64,000 nt of DNA, taken from contig NZ_CP090349.1 in assembly GCF_021398735.1 (NCBI RefSeq), forward strand, positions 5,392,001-5,456,000, read 5' to 3'. Source of the stretch: Methylobacterium oryzae (GTDB taxonomy: Bacteria > Pseudomonadota > Alphaproteobacteria > Rhizobiales > Beijerinckiaceae). The position numbers and the translations under genes were made by a program. This document shows, piece by piece, positions 60,419 through 64,000 of the stretch (position 1 is its first letter; each line of letters opens with the position of its first letter). Below the pieces are notes generated by a model that had not been told where the DNA came from, ran no database searches, and saw nothing but the letters and a program-made list of their open reading frames with translations.

Positions 60419-60592
60419 TCCGTCCTGGGACGGAAATTCACCCCCCCGGGGCCGTACCTAACTGGCTCGGCGGTGCTCCGTTCCAACCCGAATGCGACAA
60501 CATCGCCCCGCCGTCGTCCCGCGCGCGGCCGGTCGGCCGCCGGTCGGCGGCGTTAACGGGACCCTAAGCGGGAGGGTTAACCCTTCCTTGAC
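60419..60592. promoter_or_regulatory. Divergent control region with a palindrome and CtrA-like boxes
   Basis: The 346-base gap between ino1 and the lytic-transglycosylase gene contains a 7-bp palindrome TCCGTCC-TG-GGACGGA at 60419-60434. It also has two near-consensus CtrA boxes: TTAA-N7-CTAAG from 60553 (one mismatch) and TTAA-N7-TTGAC from 60577. CtrA is the cell-cycle regulator of alphaproteobacteria, which recognises TTAA-N7-TTAA(C). The rest of the gap shows nothing else. Confidence 0.5.
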
Positions 60593-60719
60593 CGTGCCAC
60601 GCTTGGATCACGGGGCCGTCCCATTCTGGTCACGGCCGGCGTCGATAGGGCCGCCGCTTCCAGAAAAAACCCGGCCGTCAGAGCCGGGCGGACGCAAGGA
60701 CCGATCTAGAAGAGGACCG

Positions 60720-61979
60720 ATGATGGGGGTTTTCCCGGAGCCGGCGCGTTGCGCCGACGACGTGAACCGACTCGTGCCGCAGACCCTGACCGGCACGGGG
60801 CATTTCGAGGATGAAGCCGTGGCGTGGCTGCCGCGGGCCGGTCGCGACGCAGGGCGCCGGTCACTTCGCCGCACCGGCCTCGGCCGGATCTCCGGGACGC
60901 TGGCCCTCGGGCTCGTCGCCGGGTTCGGCCTGCCGCAGGCCGCCTTCGCGCCCGCCTACTTCGCGCCGGCTGCCCAGGCCCACGACCGGGTCGACACCAG
61001 CCCGCGCGCCGCTCAGGAACTCGCTCAACGCGCGTTCGAGCCCGCGGTTCCCGCCGAGGCGCCCGCGGCATCGGCAGACGCACCGGCACCGGCACCGGCA
61101 CCGGCGAAGGATGCCTGGAACGGCCTGCCCTTGCCGGAGCAGGAGCCCGCCACCACGGCCCTGATTCAGGACGACCTCGCGGCCCTGCCGCGGGTGACGC
61201 AGGAGCAGGACGCGGTCAAGTTCGGCGAGCGCAGCGTGCCGCGCAAGGTGGTCGACACGATCGTCAAGGCCTCTGACGAGGCCGGCGTCGATCCCGTCTA
61301 CATGATGGCGCTGGCCGACAAGGAATCGAGCTTCGACACCGCGGCGAAGGCCGCGACTTCCTCGGCGCAGGGCCTGTTCCAGTTCGTTGCCCGCACCTGG
61401 CTGGAGATGATCCGCGATTACGGCGCGCGCTACGGGCTCGCCGAGGAAGCCGCCGCCGTGAAGGGCCGGGGCGCCGCGATCACCGTGACGGGCAGCATGC
61501 GCGCCCGGGTGCTCGGCCTGCGCAACGACCCGCGCGTCGCCGCCCTGATGGCGGCCGAGCTGATCAAGCGCGACCGCGACCGGATCGAGGCCCGGGTCGG
61601 GCGCGCGCTCACCACGACCGAGCTGTACCTCGCCCATTTCCTCGGCACCGCGAGCGCCGGGCGCTTCCTGTCGCTCTCTTCCGAGAAGCCCGACGAGGTC
61701 GCCGGCCGCGAGTTTCGCACCGCGGCGCGGGCCAATCGCGGCCTGTTCACCGAGAAGACGGGCGGCAAGCGCCGCAGCCTGACCGTGTCCGAGCTGCACG
61801 ACCGGATCGACGGCATGATCGACCGGCGGCTGACCCGCTATCAGGGCGTGGCGGCGGTCGCCGAGGCGCTCGACAGGGCGCCGGCTCAGAGCGACGTCGC
61901 CGCCACCGAGGAGACGGTTCCGGTGGCCGGCAACCGCCGCGTCGAGGTGACGGAGGCGCTGCCGCCGGACGGCGTGTGA
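60720..61979 (+). CDS. Exported lytic transglycosylase-like protein
   Basis: A 419-residue protein from the ATG at 60720 (AGAGGA five bases upstream). A basic region and hydrophobic helix (residues about 56-77) act as a late signal or membrane anchor, followed by a Pro/Ala-rich linker. Residues about 175-340 form an SLT-like lysozyme-fold domain. The catalytic Glu is expected in A-D-K-E-S-S-F-D-T-A-A-K and is followed by S-A-Q-G-L-F-Q-F. Lytic transglycosylases cut peptidoglycan between MurNAc and GlcNAc. Nearby CtrA-like boxes suggest cell-cycle control of cell-wall remodelling. Confidence 0.82.
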   Translation: MMGVFPEPARCADDVNRLVPQTLTGTGHFEDEAVAWLPRAGRDAGRRSLRRTGLGRISGTLALGLVAGFGLPQAAFAPAYFAPAAQAHDRVDTSPRAAQELAQRAFEPAVPAEAPAASADAPAPAPAPAKDAWNGLPLPEQEPATTALIQDDLAALPRVTQEQDAVKFGERSVPRKVVDTIVKASDEAGVDPVYMMALADKESSFDTAAKAATSSAQGLFQFVARTWLEMIRDYGARYGLAEEAAAVKGRGAAITVTGSMRARVLGLRNDPRVAALMAAELIKRDRDRIEARVGRALTTTELYLAHFLGTASAGRFLSLSSEKPDEVAGREFRTAARANRGLFTEKTGGKRRSLTVSELHDRIDGMIDRRLTRYQGVAAVAEALDRAPAQSDVAATEETVPVAGNRRVEVTEALPPDGV

Positions 61980-61994
61980 GAACCGGATCGCGGC

Positions 61995-62018
61995 GCCGGC
62001 CCGCCTGAGCGGGCCGGC
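61995..62018 (+). terminator. Strong hairpin after the lytic transglycosylase gene
   Basis: A perfect 10-bp stem, GCCGGCCCGC with GCGGGCCGGC, and a CTGA loop, beginning 15 bases after the stop codon. No T-run follows, so termination may be weak or Rho-aided. Confidence 0.55.
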
Positions 62019-62216
62019 TCGCGGCATCGGCCCGAAGAATCCGGCCCGCCGGATCCGTCGGACGGGCGGCTCTCCCGGCCGCGGCCGCCGAGGAAGCCTC
62101 CCGCGCCGGGCCGCGCCGGCCCGCGGCGTCCCGAAGCGCCGGGGCGGGTCGGGCGCGGCGCAGCGAGGCCGGAAGCGGCTTTCGCCCGACCGTCGAGCGG
62201 CCTCAAAGCTCGGCTT

Positions 62217-62232
62217 TTAAGGCACTGTTAAC
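62217..62232 (+). promoter_or_regulatory. Exact CtrA-type box upstream of a DUF6894 gene
   Basis: TTAA-GGCACTG-TTAAC matches the CtrA consensus TTAA-N7-TTAAC without mismatch. It lies 56 bases before the DUF6894 start, in the right position to control it. The surrounding gap has no other gene. Confidence 0.6.
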
Positions 62233-62287
62233 CATAGCAAGACCAATCCTATCGGCAGACTACTTCTCTTAGAGATGCTTGGCGCCG

Positions 62288-62524
62288 ATGCCCCGCTACT
62301 TCATCGACCTGCACGACGGCTCCCAGCCGATCCACGATGAGGTCGGATTCGACCTGCCGGACCTTCCGGCGGCCCGCGCCAAGGTCACCCGGATCATGTC
62401 GGCGATCGCCCGCGACATGCTGCCGGAGGTCGAGCGCCAGGATTACGTGGCCTGCGTCCGCGACGGCGTCGGCAAGGTGGTCTACCGGGCGCGCCTGTCC
62501 CTCGCTGCCGAGATGGTGGAGTGA
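62288..62524 (+). CDS. DUF6894 family small protein
   Basis: A 78-residue protein starting M-P-R-Y-F-I-D-L-H-D-G, then D-E-V-G-F-D-L-P-D-L-P-A-A-R-A, the typical opening of DUF6894 proteins common in Methylobacterium and Bradyrhizobium. The family is uncharacterised. The C-terminal half lacks any motif that suggests a function. An exact CtrA-type box lies upstream. Confidence 0.85.
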   Translation: MPRYFIDLHDGSQPIHDEVGFDLPDLPAARAKVTRIMSAIARDMLPEVERQDYVACVRDGVGKVVYRARLSLAAEMVE

Positions 62525-62665
62525 GCCGGCGCGCTCCGGCCGCCTGATGCGTCCCTGCAGACGTCGCTGAGCGACGTCCCTGAGACGGCGCCGAAACCGC
62601 CCTGAGGCTCCCCGCCGCGCCGCGGCAGTGCTTGACCGGCCCCCGGTTCCGGCCATCTCGGACCC

Positions 62666-63727
62666 ATGAAACGGCGCAGCCTGCTCACGGTCGCGAGTGC
62701 GGCCACGGTCATGACGCTCGGCGGCGTCGGCTACGCCGCGCACCGGCGCGGCCGGAACCCGTACTACCGCGGCCCGACCTCCGACCATTTCGACGGGTTG
62801 CGGTTCTTCCTGCCCGGTCAGTCCACCGACAAGGCGCTCCCCGACGTGCTGCGCTGGCAGGCCAAGCGGCAGCGCGAGCCCTGGCCCAAGAGCTTCCCCA
62901 GCCCCTACCCGGCCGACCGGCCGCCCGAGCGCGTCGAGGGCCTGCGGGTCGTGCTGATCGGCCACGCGAGCTACCTCGTGCAGGTCGCCGGCCGGAACAT
63001 CCTGATCGACCCGGTCTTCGCCAAGCGCGCGAGCCCGGTCCGCTTCGCCGGGCCGAAGCGCGTCAACCCGCCGGGCATCGCCTTCGCCGACCTGCCGCCG
63101 ATCGACGCGATCCTGGTCACCCACAACCACTACGACCATCTCGACGGGCCGAGCCTCGCCCGGCTCTGGCAGGCGCACCAGCCGCTGATCGTAGCGCCGC
63201 TGGGCAACGACACGATCCTGCGCGGCTACGACGACACGATGCATGTCGAGACCCGCGACTGGGGACAGTCGGTCGATCTCGGCGACGGGCTGCAGGTCCA
63301 TCTGACGCCCGCGAACCACTGGTCGGCCCGGGGCGTCAACGACCGGCGCATGGCGCTGTGGTGCGCCTTCGTGATCACCTCGCCCCGCGGCGTGCACTAC
63401 CATGTCGGCGACACCGGTTTCGGCGACGGCGCCCTCTTCTCCGACGTGCGGGCGCGGTTCGGGCCGCCGCGCCTCGCGACGCTGCCGATCGGCGCCTACG
63501 AGCCGCGCTGGTTCATGCAGGCGCAGCACGTCGACCCGGCCGAGGCGGTGAAGGTCTTCGGCCTGCTCGGCGCCGAGCAGGCGCTGGGCCACCACTGGGG
63601 CACGTTCCAGCTCACCGACGAGGGCGTCGAGCGCCCCGCCGAGGCGCTGGCGGCGGCCCTCGGCGGGGCCGGCATCCCGGCCGAGCGCTTCGTCGCCCTG
63701 AGGCCCGGCCAGGTCTGGGAGGCCTGA
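62666..63727 (+). CDS. Metallo-beta-lactamase-fold hydrolase with N-terminal membrane/signal segment
   Basis: A 353-residue protein. An RR-containing basic start (M-K-R-R-S-L-L-T-V-A-S) and a hydrophobic stretch suggest export or anchoring. The zinc-binding motif T-H-N-H-Y-D-H-L-D is at residues 152-160, with the later N-H-W-S and G-D-T-G-F segments. The overall pattern is that of the UlaG/NAPE-PLD-like MBL family (also seen as RomA-type outer-membrane-associated proteins). Substrate unknown; phosphodiesters are the commonest for the family. Confidence 0.85.
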   Translation: MKRRSLLTVASAATVMTLGGVGYAAHRRGRNPYYRGPTSDHFDGLRFFLPGQSTDKALPDVLRWQAKRQREPWPKSFPSPYPADRPPERVEGLRVVLIGHASYLVQVAGRNILIDPVFAKRASPVRFAGPKRVNPPGIAFADLPPIDAILVTHNHYDHLDGPSLARLWQAHQPLIVAPLGNDTILRGYDDTMHVETRDWGQSVDLGDGLQVHLTPANHWSARGVNDRRMALWCAFVITSPRGVHYHVGDTGFGDGALFSDVRARFGPPRLATLPIGAYEPRWFMQAQHVDPAEAVKVFGLLGAEQALGHHWGTFQLTDEGVERPAEALAAALGGAGIPAERFVALRPGQVWEA

Positions 63728-63880
63728 CCCCCGGGCTATCCGGGGAACGCCGGCGGCCATTGGGCACGATGCGTGCATCATTCTGTATGCAGCATGGGGT
63801 GGAGGCCCGGGCCGCGCCGCCGCGGGCCCGAGGGCAGGTGCCGTTCCCTGCGGCGCCCGCGCCTTCAGCCGAGAGACACG

Positions 63881-64000
63881 ATGAACCCGATCAAGCCGAC
63901 ACGCCGATCCCTGATGGCCGGGGGCGTCGCCCTGGCGGCGCTGGGGGCGGCGGGCCGCGCCGGCGCGCAGGGCGCGGCCCCCGGCACCCTGACCTACGGC
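63881..64000 (+). CDS. Tat-exported protein, probably an ABC solute-binding protein (partial)
   Basis: The gene runs off the right edge; 40 residues are visible. Residues 8-30 form a twin-arginine signal (P-T-R-R-S-L-M-A-G-G) with a hydrophobic core and AGA-Q cleavage site. The mature part starts A-A-P-G-T-L-T-Y-G, the way many peptide- or amino-acid-binding ABC proteins begin. The substrate class is not determined by the visible part. Confidence 0.55.
   Translation, partial: MNPIKPTRRSLMAGGVALAALGAAGRAGAQGAAPGTLTYG

Overview
The window is about 64 kb of very GC-rich chromosome (roughly 70% G+C or more by eye), densely coding, with almost no mobile DNA. The gene set points to an alphaproteobacterium, most likely Methylobacteriaceae (Methylobacterium-like). 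The pointers are an Omp25/31-type barrel protein, a DUF6894 protein, phosphoribulokinase/FBPase/CbbR without RuBisCO in view, an oxalate:formate-antiporter-family transporter, a LOV histidine kinase, CtrA-like TTAA-N7-TTAA boxes and dispersed REP-like palindromes. The genus is an inference from content; no rRNA or tRNA gene was found. No transposase, phage gene, integrase or CRISPR array was seen.

0-9.8 kb: a secreted phospholipase-A2-like protein, an outer-membrane barrel, a coupled DUF6502/DUF5666 pair, an Ada alkylation-repair regulator, an AlgX/AlgJ-like SGNH protein, a YebC/PmpR regulator, a short-chain dehydrogenase and a Tat-exported metallo-beta-lactamase-fold enzyme. 9.8-15.6 kb: a compact minus-strand operon fbp-prk-rpe-cbbY facing a divergent cbbR-type LysR gene, which is coupled to a ferredoxin/rubredoxin-reductase-like flavoprotein. 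15.9-24.5 kb: transport genes (MFS, orphan amino-acid binding protein), a glutathione S-transferase, a single-domain response regulator, an AI-2E/PerM-type membrane protein with an extra C-terminal domain, a LOV-histidine kinase-receiver protein and a small basic protein.

23.6-33.3 kb: panE coupled to a YdiJ-type D-2-hydroxyglutarate dehydrogenase, then RNase R - DUF983 - NUDIX - MFS - rpmG, closed by a clear terminator. 33.4-43 kb: a LysR gene, an oxalate/formate-type MFS antiporter, an exported protein with an internal repeat, aconitase (acnA) with terminator, a TadD-like TPR lipoprotein and an M17 aminopeptidase. 43-50.4 kb: an M20 amidohydrolase, cueR and copA with a textbook MerR-type operator/promoter, a second GST, a PhoR-like kinase and a flippase-like membrane protein.

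50.5-60.4 kb is the most unusual part. A minus-strand run of nine genes encodes inositol-3-phosphate synthase, an HD-type protein, a methyltransferase, a Gfo/Idh/MocA oxidoreductase, a YcaO-domain enzyme, a TIM-barrel isomerase/epimerase, a GT4 glycosyltransferase, a PIG-L deacetylase and a uracil-DNA-glycosylase-like protein. Spacing is tight and several genes share start/stop bases, so most of it probably forms one pathway. I predict a modified inositol glycoside or related small molecule that I do not recognise. The last 3.5 kb carry a lytic-transglycosylase-like exported protein behind CtrA-like boxes, a DUF6894 protein behind an exact CtrA-like box, another metallo-beta-lactamase-fold protein and the start of a Tat-exported, probably solute-binding, protein.
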